In this document: positions 34,996 to 48,900 of the stretch, one piece after another
Layout of the letters: the number at the start of each line of letters is the position of its first letter
How positions within the stretch are numbered: position 1 is the stretch's first letter
Assembly: GCA_023614405.1 (NCBI GenBank)
Contig: CM042688.1
Location: 374,715,331 to 374,779,330 of the forward strand
Source: Avena insularis
Lineage: Eukaryota; Streptophyta; Magnoliopsida; Poales; Poaceae
Reading direction: 5' to 3'
Length of the DNA stretch: 64,000 nt
Notes under the pieces: generated by a model
Told to the model about the DNA's origin: nothing
Seen by the model: the letters and a program-made list of their open reading frames with translations, nothing else
Database searches by the model: none
Program-made: the position numbers and the translations under genes

Positions 34996-37287
34996 TGTTC
35001 TTCCAAATAGATCTCGAGCTTGGATATTATCACCACGATCTCGTCCCGTAGCCTCGTGAGCTACTTAATTCCTATCGACTTCCGAGAGATGACGTTGAAA
35101 AAGTTGCAGAGGCCAAACAGCATTTCACGGACGTGCTTGTCCATTATAGCTCAGATCACGACCAGGAGTACCTGCGTCATTAGCACAACGACATCGTGAG
35201 ACTTCATCCCACTGAAATGCTTCTTCGCCTCGTTTAGCCATCTGCTTATCTTCCCCGTGTAGCCATTTGGAAATTTGACTCTGAGGAGGCACTTCATAAA
35301 CTGTATGGACTCCTTCATACCTAGAGTGATGCATGAGGCCTTGAGCTTGACCTTGCCCTTCTTGACCTGCTTTTTTCCCTTGCGATGATGGCTATTCTAT
35401 GTTTCCGTCTCCTCCTCGTCATTGCTAGGTGGTGGTTGAAGTTCAGACCTGATGCCCATATGCTTCAAGTCGTTCCTTGCCTTTGGCCCATCTTTGGTCT
35501 TGTCGGTGTTAAGGAGGGTGGCAAGAAGACTCTCGCCCACGTTCTTCGTGATATGCATGAGATCGAGGCTATTAGGCACGTGGAGGATCTTCTAGTATGG
35601 CAAGTCCCAGAAAACAGACCTCGCCTTCCATACCTTTAACAGCGGCTCTGGCTTCTTCTGGGTCTTTCCTTGTGTAGGGCACTCCTTCCAGCTATTCAAC
35701 AGCTCTTAGATTTCTGTGCTACTCCTCTAGTCCGGGATTCCTCGGAGCTCGACCATCCCATCGAACAGATCTCCTAGCTTTCTCCAGGCCTGATTCTTGG
35801 GAAGCCACCTCCGAGGCCCAAGGAACACGGTTTTCCAGGACCCGGGATCTTTCTGTAGCTGGCGGTACGTAGTATTACCCTTGCACCTAACACACCCATA
35901 GAATCCTTGGACCACCTACCCCGAGAAGTATCTGTAACCGGGATAGTCTTGCACCATCGTCATCACTGCTGCTCTCATGTCGAAGTATTCTTGTCCCACG
36001 TACGGGCTCCTTCTTCCCATAACATGGTCAGCTCCTCTTTCAACTGTGTGAGATACAAATTGATGTCTGTACCTGGTTGTTTTGGCCCTTGAACCAACAT
36101 ACTCATGGTAACGTACTTCTTCTTCATGCACAACCAAGGGGGAGGTTGTAGATCCATACAAACACGAGCCAGGTGTTGTTTGTGCTACTCTGGCTTTCGA
36201 ACGGATTGAGTATGTCGGTGCTCACGCCCATCCTGAGGTTCCTTGACTCTTTCCCAAAATGTTGGTAATATTGGAGGTCCAACGCCTTCCACTTTCAAGC
36301 ATCGGAAGGGTTCCTCAGCATTTCCTCCTTCTCCGGATCATCATCTTCTAGCCTCTTTCTTTCCGTGTGCCAGCGCATGAGCTCTGCTTCGTTAGGGTCC
36401 ATGAAATACCGCTTCAGATGAGGAGTTAGAGGAAAGTACCACACCACCTTTCTAGGAGATTTCTTGGTCCCTCTCTTGTATCGAGTGGTCTTGCACACCG
36501 GACACATGGTATCCTCGGCGTCCTCTCCCTGGTAGATGATGCAATCAATTATGCAGACGTGGTATTTCACGTGCGGTAGATTGAGAGGGCATGCGACTTT
36601 CTTAGCCTCAGTGATACTAGTCGGACTTGTGTTCCCCTTCTTGGGAAGAATATCGTGCCAAAATCCAATGTTGTCGTCGAAGCATTCGTCGGTCATTTTG
36701 TGTTTCGCCTTCATCTTAAGATCCCTAAGAGTTACATTCAAATGGGTATCCCCATCGTTGCATCCGTCAAACAATGGAGTGATTGTGTGTTTCTTCATTT
36801 GCTCCAGCTTAGCTTTCTCTCGAGCGGAGGCTCTGGTGTTACTCGTCTCCTTGAGAAGCAGATCTTGGAGATGAGGGTATCGTAGCCAACTCGAATCATG
36901 GTCGACACCTTGATCTTCGTGTTCATTCCTGGTGCCACCTTGATCATCTTGGTGTCCATGCCCGACGCCACCCTGATCTTCATGTCCATGCCCGGTGCCA
37001 CCCTAATCTTCATGACCATCACCTGTCCCGTCGCCGCCGTCTTGACCTTCGTGATCATGACCGGTATCTTGATATTCACCATTATTGACATCCTCATCAT
37101 CGTCTTCGTCATCACGTATATACTGAGTGTAGCCATCCATGAAACTACGTTGGAGAAGGTGCGACTCTAGCATTCCGGAATCATGCCTTATCAGATACAT
37201 CAGCTTGTAGTCGTGACATGAACATCTTTTCTCCGTCTTATTTGCACGTCCCATGTCGGCCCTCGCGCATCTCATCCACCTATCCAC
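34996..37287 (-). pseudogene. CACTA transposase (TNP2 family), decayed and truncated
   Basis: Begins at ATG 37287 with MDRWMRCARADMG, the transposase-associated N-terminal domain. An acidic linker (DDEDDDEDVNN) and Gly/His/Asp-rich decapeptide repeats follow. The TNP2 core starts near 36798: TPLFDGCNDGDTHLN, EAKKVACPLNLPHVKYHVC, then MCPVCKTTRYKRGTKKSPRK and VVWYFPL. It continues with NLPPWLCMKKKY and GPKQPGTDINLYL (about 36060-36150). YGCVRCKGNTTYRQL and GPRRWLPKN (35780-35900) and LMHITKNVGESLLATLL (about 35510-35560) follow. A C-terminal KHFSGMKSHD block (about 35190-35220) is last. Stops occur at about 37000, 36292, 35970, 35724 and 35394. The 3' end is cut by the retrotransposon at 34995. 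By family it would cut and rejoin CACTA ends. Confidence 0.88.
36906..37035 (-). repeat. About 30-bp in-frame minisatellite in CACTA transposase linker
   Basis: Four units of 30-36 bp encode GHGHEDQGG-like peptides. Unit lengths are multiples of three, so repeat-number change would keep the frame. One unit carries a TAG stop. Confidence 0.75.
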
Positions 37288-37849
37288 GAGGGCTTTGTGG
37301 ATCAGTGGTCAGACCATGGTTGCATGCATGCGTGGTATAAAGATCAAGAGAATAATTAGAGCATATATGGACGTGGATCGCCTGAAATATTCGGCATGAC
37401 CTCCCCTAAAAAGAGAACATCCGCGAGTGCCAGAAATTCGCCGAAAAAGAAATGAATCGACATTCCGGAGAAACATTGGCATATCAAATGAAATCCCTAC
37501 ACAAAAAGAAGCACCACAACACAATCATATAGTCGGTGTCGCTGACAACGCGCATACATGCAAGCAACACCTTGACGCTTCCTCCAACGACGACTTTGCA
37601 TAAGAGAGCCGGAGGAGAAGTAAAGGGACATGTTGTAGATCTAGAGTAGCAAGATACTTCACTTACATATCAGTGTCAACCAATGGACATTGAGCAAGCT
37701 TCTATGGTGAATCAATGTGGAAAATGAAGTGGGGAGGAGGAGGGGGCGACCAAATATGTATTTTGGTGGAGGAGGAGGAAGTGAGACATGTAAGTGGGGT
37801 GGTATTGGCTCCATGTGCCAAAAGCTTCAAAAAAGGAGGAGTCGGGTTA

Positions 37850-38325
37850 TAGGAAGCGCATATTGCTACATATGCGCCTCCTATACTCTAAACTATAGGA
37901 GGCGCATATTGTCATATGCGCCTCGCCTATGCGGCCACCTACCTCCACCCAGGCCCGCAGGACTTACTTGAGGCGCACTCTGCTGCATGCACCTCGCAAA
38001 TTATTGGGTATAGGAGGCACATATGAACATATGCACCTCGCATATTCGACCACCGACCTCCCCCTAGGCACACGTAGCTTATGCGAGGCGCATTATTCCC
38101 ACATGCGCCTCTCCTATCTGAAATATTGGAGGCGCATATTATTACCATGCACCTCGCAAAATCTGGGGCAACCAGATTTCATCTGTTCATGCATTATAGG
38201 AGGCGCATCCTTATAATATGCGCCTCGCCTATTTTGATACCAGATGCGCATGCCAAGACAGTGTGCCTCCCCTACTTTATAGGAGGCGCATATGGTCTAA
38301 ATGTGCCTCCTATAAGCATGTCTCC
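37850..38325. repeat. CACTA subterminal repeats arranged as inverted pairs
   Basis: The motif TAGGAGGCGCATAT and its complement ATATGCGCCTCC recur about eight times as head-to-head pairs (near 37851, 37895, 37969, 38009, 38083, 38127, 38196 and 38278). Spacing is about 40-80 bp, with loops of a few to about 15 bases. In CACTA elements subterminal repeats bind the element's DNA-binding protein (TNPA type). Confidence 0.85.
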
Positions 38326-38330
38326 TATAG

Positions 38331-38347
38331 CCTTTTCTCAGGTAGTG
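38331..38347 (-). repeat. CACTA terminal inverted repeat
   Basis: The minus strand reads CACTACCTGAGAAAAGG. The three bases outside (CCA, 38348-38350) would be one copy of the 3-bp TSD; the other copy is off-window. Confidence 0.88.
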
Positions 38348-41300
38348 CCACATGGATCCACCAAAGTCATTGCATGTGTGTTTCTTTCCTAAACCACATT
38401 GATCCACCAGAGTCATTGCATATGTGTTCCTTTCCTAAACCACATGGATCCACTAGAGTCATTGCATGTGTGTTCTTTTCCTAAGCCACATGAAGCCACC
38501 AGTGTCATTGCATGTGTGTTCTTTTTCTAAACCACCACTAGAGTCATTGCACGTGTGTTCTTTTCCTAAACCACATGGATCCACTAGAGTCAGTGCATGT
38601 GTGTTCCTTACCTAAACCACATCCAGTGGCATTGCATGTGTGTTCCTTTCCTAAACCACCACTAGAGTCATTGCATGTGTGTCCTTTTCTTAAACCACAT
38701 GGATCCACTAGAGTCATTTCATGTGTGTTCTTTTCCTAAACCACCACTAGAGTAATTGCATGTGTGATCCTTTCCTAAACCACCACTAGAGTCATTGCAT
38801 GTGTGTTCTTTTCCTAAACCACATGGATCCACTACAGTCATTGCATGTTAGTTCTTTTCCTAAACCATCACTAGAGTCATTGCATGTGTATTATTTTCCT
38901 AAACCACCACCAGAGTCATTGCATGTGTGTTCTTTTCCTAAACCACTTGGATCCACCAGTGTCATTGCATGTGTGTTCCTTTCCTAAACTAACACTAGAG
39001 TCGTTGCATGTGCGTTCTTTTCCTAAACCACATGGATGCACAAGTTTCATTTCATGTGTGTTCTTTTCCTAAACCACCACCAGAGTGATTGCATGTGTGG
39101 TCCTTTCCTAAACCACCACTAGAGTCATTACATGTGTGTTCTTTTCGTAAATCACATGGATCCACCAGTCTCATTGCATGTGTGTTCCTTTCCTCAACCA
39201 CCATTAGAGTCATTGCATGTATATTATTTTCCTAAACCACATGGATCCACTAGAGTCATTGCATCTGTGTTTTTTTCCTAAACCACATGGTTCCACTAGA
39301 GTCATTGCAAGTGTGTTCCTTTCCTGAACCACCACCAAAGTCATTGCATGTGTGTTTTATTCCTAAACCACCACTAGAGTCATTGCATGTGTGTTCCTTT
39401 CCTATACCACCACTAGAGTCATTGCATGTCTGTTCTTTTCCTAAAGCACATGGATCCACCAGAGTCATTGCATGTGTATTGTTTTCCTAAACAACATGGA
39501 TCCACTAGAGTCATTTCATGTGTGTTCTTTTCCCAAACTACCACCAGAGTCATTGCATCTCCCTTCTTTTCTTAAACCACCACTATAGTAATTGCACGTG
39601 TGTTCCTTTCCTAAACCACATGAATCCACCAGTGTCTTTGCATGTGTGTTCATTTCCTATACCACCACCAAAGTCATTGCATGTGTGTTTTATTCCTAAT
39701 CCACATAGATACACTAGATTCATTGCATGTGTGTTCTTTTCCTAAACCACATGGATCGACCAGAGTCATTTCTTGTGTGTTCTTTTACTAAACCACCACA
39801 AGAGTAATTGCATGTGTCTTCTTTTCCTACTCCACCACTAGAGTCATTGCATGTGTGCTCCTTTCCAAAACCACATGGATTCACGAGTGTCATTTCATGT
39901 GTTTTCTTTTCCTAAACCACCACTAGAGTCATTGCATGTGTGTTCTTTTCCTAAACCACACGGATCCACTAGAGTCATTGCATGTGTATTCCTTTTCTAA
40001 ACCACGTGTATCCACTAGAGTCATTGCACGTGTGTTCCTTTCCTAAACCACGTCCAGAGTCATTGCATGTGTCTTCTTTTCCTAGACCACCACCAGAGTC
40101 ATTGCATGTGTGTTCTTTTCCTAAACCACATGGATCCACCAGAGTCATTGCATGTGTGTTCTTTTCCTAAACAACATGGACCACTAGAGTCATTTCATGT
40201 GTGTTCTTTCCCAAACTACCACCAGAGTCATTGCATCTCCCTTCTTTTCTTAAACCACCACTAGAGTCATTGCATGTGTGTTCCTTTCCTAAACCACATG
40301 AATCCACCAGTGTCATTGAATGTGTGTTCCTTTCCTATACCACCACTAGAGTCATTGCATGTCTGTTCTTTTTTCCTAAACCTTATCGATCCACCAAAGT
40401 CATTGCATGTGTATTCTTTTCCTAAACCACCACTAAAGTCACTGCATGTGTGTTCTTTTCCTAAACCACATGGATACACTAGATTCATTGCATGTGTGTT
40501 CTTTTCCTAAACCACATGGATCCACCAAAGTCATTTCATGTGTGTTCTTTTACTAAACCACCACCAGAGTAATTGCATGTGTCTTCTTGTCCTACACCAC
40601 CACTAGTCATTGCATGTGTGCTCCTTTCCTAAACCAGATGGATCCACCAGTGTCATTGCATGTGTGTTCTTTTCCTAAACCACCACTAGAGTCATTGCAT
40701 GTGTGTTCTTTTCCTAAACCACATGGATCCACTAGAGTCATTGCATGTGTATTCCTTTTCTAAACCACATGTATCCACTAGTGTCATTGCACGTGTGTTC
40801 CTTTCCTAAACCACGTCAAGAGTCATTGCGTGTGTCTTCCTTTCCTAAACCACCACCAGAGTCATTGCATGTGTTTTCTTTTCCTAAACCACATGGATCC
40901 ATCAGAGTCATTGCATGTGTGTTCTTTTCCTAAACAACATGGATCGACTAGAGTCATTTCATGTGTGTTATTTTCCCAAACTACCACCAGACTCACTGCA
41001 TCTCCCTTCTTTTCTCAAACCACCACCTAGAGTTATTTCATGTGTGTTCCTTTCCTAAACCGCATGAATCCACCAATGTCATTGCATGTGTGTTCCTTTC
41101 CTATACCACTAGAGTCATTGCATGTCTGTTCTTTTCCTAAAGCACATGGATCCACCAGAGTCATTGCATGTGTGTTGTTTTCCTAAACCACAAGGATGCA
41201 ACCGTGTCATTGCATGTGTGTTCCTTTCCTAAACCAACACCAGAGTCATTGCATGTGTGTTCTTTTCCTAAACCACATGGATCCAGTAGAGTCATTGCAC

Positions 41301-42203
41301 GTGTGTTATTTTCCTAAACCACATGGATTCACCAGAGTCATTGCAAGTGTGTTCCTTTCCTAAACCACATCCGGAGTCATTGTAAGTGTCTTCCTTTCCT
41401 AAACAACCACCAGAGTCATTTCATGTGTGTTCTTTTCCTAAATCATATGGATCCACCAGAGTCATTGCATTCGTCTTCTTTTCCTAAACCAGATGGGTCC
41501 ACTAGAGTCATTGCATGTGTGTTGTTTTCCTAAACCACATGGATCCACCAGAATCACTGCATGTGTGTTCTTTTCCTAAACCACATGGATCCACCAAAGT
41601 CAATGCATGTGTGTTCTTTTCCTAAACCACCAGCAAATTCATTGCATGTGTGTTCTTTTCCTAAACCACAATGATACACTAGATGCATTGCATGTGTGTT
41701 ATTTTCCTAAACCACGTGGATCCACCAGAGTCATTTCATGTGTGTTCTTTTACTAAACCACCACTAGAGTAATTGCATGTGTCTTCTTTTCCTTCACCAC
41801 CACTAGAGTCGTTGCATGTGTGCTCCTTTCCTAAACCACATGGATCCACGAGTGTCATTGCATGTGTTTTCTTTTCCTAAACCACCACTAGAGTCATTGC
41901 ATGTGTGTTCTTTTCCTAAAGCACATGGATCCACTAGAGTCATTGCAGGTGTATTCCTTTTATAAACCACATGTATCCACTAGAGTCATTGCAAGTGTGT
42001 TCCTTTCCTAAACCACGTCCAGAGTCATTGCATGTGTCTTCCTTTCCTACACCACCACCAGAGTCATTGCATGTGTGTTCTTTTCCTAAACCACATGGAT
42101 CCACCAGAGTCATTGCATGTGTGTTCTTTTCCTAAACAACATGGATCCACTAGAGTCATTTCATGTGTGTTCTTTTCCCAAACTACCACCAGAGTCATTG
42201 CAT

Positions 42204-45200
42204 CTCCCTTCTTTTCTTAAACCACCACTAGAGTCATTGCATGTGTGTTCCTTTCCTAAACCACATGAATCCACCAGTGTCATTGCATGTGTGTTCCTTT
42301 CCTATACCACCACTAGAGTCATTGCATGTCTGTTCTTTTCCTAAAGAACATGGATCCACCAAAGTCATTGCATGTGTGTTCTTTTCCTAAACCACCAGCA
42401 AAGTCATTGCATGTGTGTTCTTTTCCTAAACCACATGGATCCACTAGAGTCATTGCATGTGTATTCCTTTTCTAAACCACATGTATCCACTAGAGTCATT
42501 GCACGTGTGTTCCTTTCCTAAACCACGTCCAGAGTCATTGCATGTGTCTTCCTTTCCTAAACCACCACCAGAGTCATTGCATGTGTTTTATTTTCCTAAA
42601 CCACATGGATCCACTAGAGTCATTGCAAGTATGTTCCTTTCCTAAACCACATCCGGAGTCATTGTAAGTGTCTTCCTTTCCTAAACAACCACCAGAGTCC
42701 TTTCATGTGTGTTCTTTTCCTAAATCATATGGATCCACCAGAGTCATTGCATTCGTGTTCTTTTCCTAAACCACATGGGTCCACTAGAGTCATTGCATGT
42801 GTGTTGTTTTCCTAAACCACATCAATCCACTAGAATCACTGCATGTGTGTTCTTTTCCTAAACCACATGGATCCACCAAAGTCAATGCATGTGTGTTCTT
42901 TTCCTAAACCACCAGCAAATTCATTGCATGTGTGTTCTTTTCCTAAACCACAATGATACACTAGATGCATTGCATGTGTGTTATTTTCCTAAACCACGTG
43001 GATCCACCAGAGTCATTTCATGTGTGTTCTTTTACTAAACCACCACTAGAGTAATTGCATGTGTCTTCTTTTCCTTCACCACCACTAGAGTCGTTGCATC
43101 TGTGCTCCTTTCCTAAACCACATGGATCCACGAGTGTCATTGCATGTGTTTTCTTTTCCTAAACCACCACTAGAGTCATTCCATGTGTGTTCTTTTCCTA
43201 AAGCACATAGATCCACTAGAGTCATTGCAGGTGTATTCCTTTTATAAACCACATGTATCCACTAGAGTCATTGCAAGTGTGTTCCTTTCCTAAACCACGT
43301 CCAGAGTCATTGCATGTGTCTTCCTTTCCTAAACCACCACCAGAGTCATTGCATGTGTGTTATTTTCCTAAACCACATGGATCCACCAGAGTCATTGCAT
43401 GTGTGTTATTTTCCTAAACAACATGGATCCACTAGACTCATTTCATGTATGTTCTTTTCCCAAACTATCACCAGAGTCATTGCTTCTCCCTTCTTTTCTT
43501 AAACCACCACTAGAGTCATTGCATGTGTGTTCCTTTCCTAAACCTCATGAGTCCACCAGTGTCATTGCATGTGTGTTCCTTTCCTATACCACCACCAGAG
43601 TCATTGCATGTCTGTTCTTTTCCTAAAGCACATGGATCCACCAAAGTCATTGCATGTGTGTTCTTTTCCTAAACCACCAGCAAAGTCATTGCATGTGTGT
43701 TCTTTTCCTAAACCAAATGGATACACTAGATTCATTGCATGTGTGTTCTTGTCCTAAACCACATGGATCCACTAGAGTCATTGCATGTGTGTTCTTTTCC
43801 TAAACGACATAGATCCACAAGAGTCATTGCATGTGTATTCGTTTCCTCAACCACATGTATCCACTAGAGTCATTGCAAGTGTGTTCGTTTCCTAAACCAC
43901 GTCCACAGTCATTGCATGTGTCTTCCTTTCCTAAACCACCACCAGAGTCATTGCATGTGTGTTCTTTTACTAAACCACATGGATCCACCAGAGTCATTGC
44001 ATGTGTGTTATTTTCCTAAACAACATGGATCCACTAGAGTCATTTCATGTGTGTTCTTTTCCTAAACTACCACCAGAGTCATTGCATCTCCCTTCTTTTC
44101 TTAAACCACCACTAGAGTCATTGCATGTGTGTTCCTTTCCTAAACCACATGAATCCACCAGTGTCATTACATGTGTGTTCCTTTCCTATACCACCACTAG
44201 AGTCATTGCATGTCTGTTCTTTTCCTAAAGAACATGGATCCACCAAAGTCATTGCATGTGTGTTCTTTTCCTAAACCACCAGCAAAGTCATTGCATGTGT
44301 GTTCTTTTCCTAAACCACATGGATCCACTAGAGTCATTGCATGTGTATTCCTTTTCTAAACCACATGTATCCACTAGAGTCATTGCACGTGTGTTCCTTT
44401 CCTAAACCACGTCCAGAGTCATTGCATGTGTCTTCCTTTCCTAAACCACCACCAGAGTCATTGCATGTGTTTTATTTTCCTAAACCACATGGATCCACTA
44501 TAGTCGTTGCAAGTGTGTTCCTTTCCTAAACCACATCCGGAGTCATTGTAAGTGTCTTCCTTTCCTAAACAACCACCAGAGTCATTTCATGTGTGTTCTT
44601 TTCCTAAATCATATGGATCCACCAGAGTCATTGCATTCGTGTTCTTTTCCTAAACCACATGGGTCCACTAGAGTCATTGCATGTGTGTTGTTTTCCTAAA
44701 CCACATGGATCCACCAGAATCACTGCATGTGTGTTCTTTTCCTAAACCACATGGATCCACCAAAGTCAATGCATGTGTGTTCTTTTCCTAAACCACTAGC
44801 AAATTCATTGCATGTGTGTTCTTTTCCTAAACCACAATGATACACTAGATGCATTGCATGTGTGTTATTTTCCTAAACCACGTGGATCCACCAGAGTCAT
44901 TTCATGTGTGTTCTTTTACTAAACCACCACTAGAGTAATTGCATGTGTCTTCTTTTCCTTCACCACCACTAGAGTCGTTGCATCTGTGCTCCTTTCCTAA
45001 ACCACATGGATCCACGAGTGTCATTGCATGTGTTTTCTTTTCCTAAACCACCACTAGAGTCATTGCATGTGTGTTCTTTTCCTAAAGCACATGGATCCAC
45101 TAGAGTCATTGCATGTGTGTTCTTTTCCTAAAGCACATGGATCCACTAGAGTCATTGCAGGTGTATTCCTTTTATAAACCACATGTATCCACTAGAGTCA

Positions 45201-45942
45201 TTGCAAGTGTGTTCCTTTCCTAAACCACGTCCAGAGTCATTGCATGTGTCTTCCTTTCCTAAACCACCACCAGAGTCATTGCATGTGTGTTATTTTCCTA
45301 AACCACATGGATCCACCAGAGTCATTGCATGTGTGTTATTTTCCTAAACAACATGGATCCACTAGACTCATTTCATGTATGTTCTTTTCCCACACTATCA
45401 CCAGAGTCATTGCTTCTCCCTTCTTTTCTTAAACCACCACTAGAGTCATTGCATGTGTGTTCCTTTCCTAAACCTCATGAGTCCACCAGTGTCATTGCAT
45501 GTGTGTTCCTTTCCTATACCACCACCAGAGTCATTGCATGTCTGTTCTTTTCCTAAAGCACATGGATCCACCAAAGTCATTGCATGTGTGTTCTTTTCCT
45601 AAACCACCAGCAAAGTAATTGCATGTGTGTTCTTTTCCTAAACCAAATGGATACACTAGATTCATTGCATGTGTGTTCTTTTCCTAAAAGATTCGTTTCC
45701 TAAACCACATGTATCCACTAGAGTCATTGCAAGTGTGTTCGTTTCCTAAACCACGTCCACAGTCATTGCATGTGTCTTCCTTTCCTAAACCACCACCAGA
45801 GTCATTGCATGTGTGTTCTTTTCCTAAACCACATGGATCCACCAGAGTCATTGCATGTGTGTTCTTTTCCTAAACAACATGGATCCACTAGAGTCATTTC
45901 ATGTGTGTTCTTTTCCCAAACTACCACCAGAGTCATTGCATC
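42204..45942. repeat. Satellite higher-order repeat: two copies of a roughly 1.87-kb unit
   Basis: The marker monomer CTCCCTTCTTTTCTTAAA occurs at 42204, 43486, 44088, 45416 and 45942. This gives paired intervals 1282+602 and 1328+526. The 46-bp excess in the second long interval is one extra monomer duplicated at about 45060-45150. The 76-bp shortfall in the second short interval is a deletion at about 45690. Confidence 0.85.
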
Positions 45943-48900
45943 TCCCTTCTTTTCTTAAATCACCACTAGAGTCATTGCATGTGTGTTCCTTTCCTAAACC
46001 ACATGAATCCACCAGTGTCATTGCATGTGTGTTCCTTTCCTATACCACCACTAGAGTCATTGCATGTCTGTTCTTTTCCTAAAGAACATGGATCCACCAA
46101 AGTCATTGCATGTGTGTTCTTTTCCTAAACCACTAGCAAAGTCATTGCATGTGTGTTCTTTTCCTAAACCACATGGATCCACTAGAGTCATTGCATGTGT
46201 ATGCCTTTTCTAAACCACATGTATCCACTAGAGTCATTGCACGTGTGTTCCTTTCCTAAACCACGTCCAGAGTCATTGCATGTGTCTTCCTTTCCTAAAC
46301 CACCACCAGAGTCATTGCATGTGTTTTCTTTTCCTAAACCACATGGATCCACCAGAGTCATTGCATGTGTGTTATTTTCCTAAACAACATGGATCCACTA
46401 GAGTCATTTCATGTGTGTTCTTTTCCCAAACTACCACCAGAGTTACTGCATCTCCCTTCTTTTCTTAAACCACCACTAGAGTCATTGCTTGTGTGTTACA
46501 TCCCTAAACCACATGAATCCACCATTGTCATTGCATGTCTGTTCCTTTCCTATACCACCACTAGAGTCATTGCATGTATGTTATTTTCCTAAAGCACATG
46601 GATCCACCAGAGTCATTGCATGCGTGTTGTTTTCCTAAACCACATGGATGCACCCGTGTCATTGCATGTGTGTTCCTTTCCTAAACCACCACCAAAGTCA
46701 TTGCATGTGTTTTCTTTTCCTAAATCATATGGATCCACCAGAGACATTGCATTTGTGTTCTTTTTCTAAACCACATGGGTCCACTTGAGTCATTGCATGA
46801 GTGTTGTTTTCCTAAACCACATGGATGCACCAGTATCATTGTATGTGTGTTCCTTTCCTAAACCGCCACCAGAGTCATTGCATGTTTTTTTCCTAAACCA
46901 CATGGATCCACCAGAGTCATTGCATGTGTGTTCTTTTCCTAAACCACATGGATCCACTAGAGTCATTGCAAGTGTGTTCCTTTCCAAAACCACATCCAGA
47001 GTCATTGTAAGTGTATTCCTTTTCAAAACCACCACCAGATTCATTGCATGTGTGTTCTTTTCCTAAACCACATGGATCCACTAGAGTCATTGCAAGTGTG
47101 TTCCTTTCCAAAACCACATCCAGAGTCATTGTAAGTGTCTTCCTTTTCAAAACCACCACCAGATTCATTGCATGTGTGTTCTTTTCCTAAACCACAAGGA
47201 TCGACCAAAGTCATTGCATGTGTGTTCTTTTCCTAAACCACCAGCAAATTCATTGCATGTGTGTTCTTTTCCTAAACCACATTGATACACTAGATGCATT
47301 GCATGTGTGTTATTTTCCAAAACCACATGGATCCACCAGAGTCATTTCATGTGTGTTCTTTTACTAAACCACCACCAGAGTAATTGCATGTGTCTTCTTT
47401 TCCTTCACCAGCACTAGAGTCATTGCATGTGTGCTCCTTTCCTAAACCACATGGATCCACGAGTGTCATTGCATGTGTTTTCTTTTCCTAAACCACCACT
47501 AGAGTCATTGCATGTGTGTTCTTTTCCTAAAGCACATGGATCCACTAGATTCATTGTAGGTGTATTCCTTTTATAAACCACATGTATCCACTAGAGTCAT
47601 TGCAAGTGTGTTCCTTTCCTAAACCACGTCCAGAGTCATTGCATGTGTCTTCCTTTCCTAAACCACCACCAGAGTCATTGCATGCTTGTTCTTTTCCTAA
47701 ACCACATGGATCCACCAGAGTCATTGCATGTGTGTTCTTTTCCTAAACAACATGGATCCACTAGAGTCATTTCATGTGAGTTCTTTTCCCAAACTATCAC
47801 CAGAGTCATTGCATCTCCCTTCTTTTCGTAAACCACCACTAGAGTCATTGCATGTGTGTTCTTTTCCTAAACCACATGGATCCACTAGAGTCATTGCAAG
47901 TGTGTTCCTTTCCTAAACCACATCCAGAGTCATTGTAAGTGTCTTCCTTTTCTAAACCTCCACCAGAGTCATTGCATGTGTGTTCTTTTCCTAAACCACA
48001 TGGATCCACCAAAGTCATTGCATGTGTGTTCTTTTCCTAAACCACCAGCAAATTCATTGCATGTGTGTTCTTCTCCTAAACCACATTGATACACTAGATG
48101 CATTGCATGTGTGTTATTTTCCTAAACCACATGGATCCACCAGAGTCATTTCATGTGTGTTCTTTTACTAAACCACCACCAGAGTAATTGCATATGTTCT
48201 TTTCCTTCACGACCACTAGAGTCATTGCATGTGTGCTCCTTTCCTAAACAACATGGATCCACGAGTGTCATTGCATGTGTTTTCTTTTCCTAAACTACCA
48301 CTAGAGTCATTGCATGTGTGTTCTTTTCCTAAAGCACATGGATCCACTAGAGTCATTGTAGGTGTAATCCTTTTATAAACCACATGTATCCACTAGAGTC
48401 ATTGCAAGTGTGTTCCTTTCCTAAACCACGTCCAGAGTCATTGCATGTGTCTTCCTTTCCTAAACCACCACCAGAGTCATTGCATGCTTGTTCTTTTCCT
48501 AAACCACATGGATCCACCAGAGTCATTGCATGTGTATTCTTTTCCTAAACAACATGGATCCACTAGAGTCATTTCATGTGTGCTTTTCCCAAACTATCAC
48601 CAGAGTCATTGCATATCCCTTCTTTTCTTAAACCACCACTAGAGTCATTGCATGTGTGTTCTTTTCCTAAACCACATGGATCCACTAGAGTCATAGCAAG
48701 TGTGTTCCTAGCCTAAACCACATCCAGAGTCATTGTAAGTGTCTTCCTTTTCTAAACCACCACCAGAGTCATTGCATGGATCCACCAGAGTCATTTCATG
48801 TGTGTTCTTTTACTAAACCACCACCAGAGTAATTGCATGTGTCTTCTTTTCCTTCACCACCACTAGAGTCATTGCATGTGTGCTCCATTCCTAAAACACA

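Larger units (their letters stand above)
34996..38347 (-). mobile_element. CACTA (En/Spm-type) DNA transposon, 5' end portion
   Basis: The right terminus on the minus strand reads CACTACCTGAGAAAAGG (38331-38347), the CACTA-type inverted terminus. Next come about 0.5 kb of subterminal repeats (37850-38320), then a TNP2-like transposase remnant (37287 downwards). The element is interrupted at about 34995 by the Copia-like retrotransposon, and its other end is outside the window. It is flanked on the right directly by satellite DNA. Confidence 0.9.
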
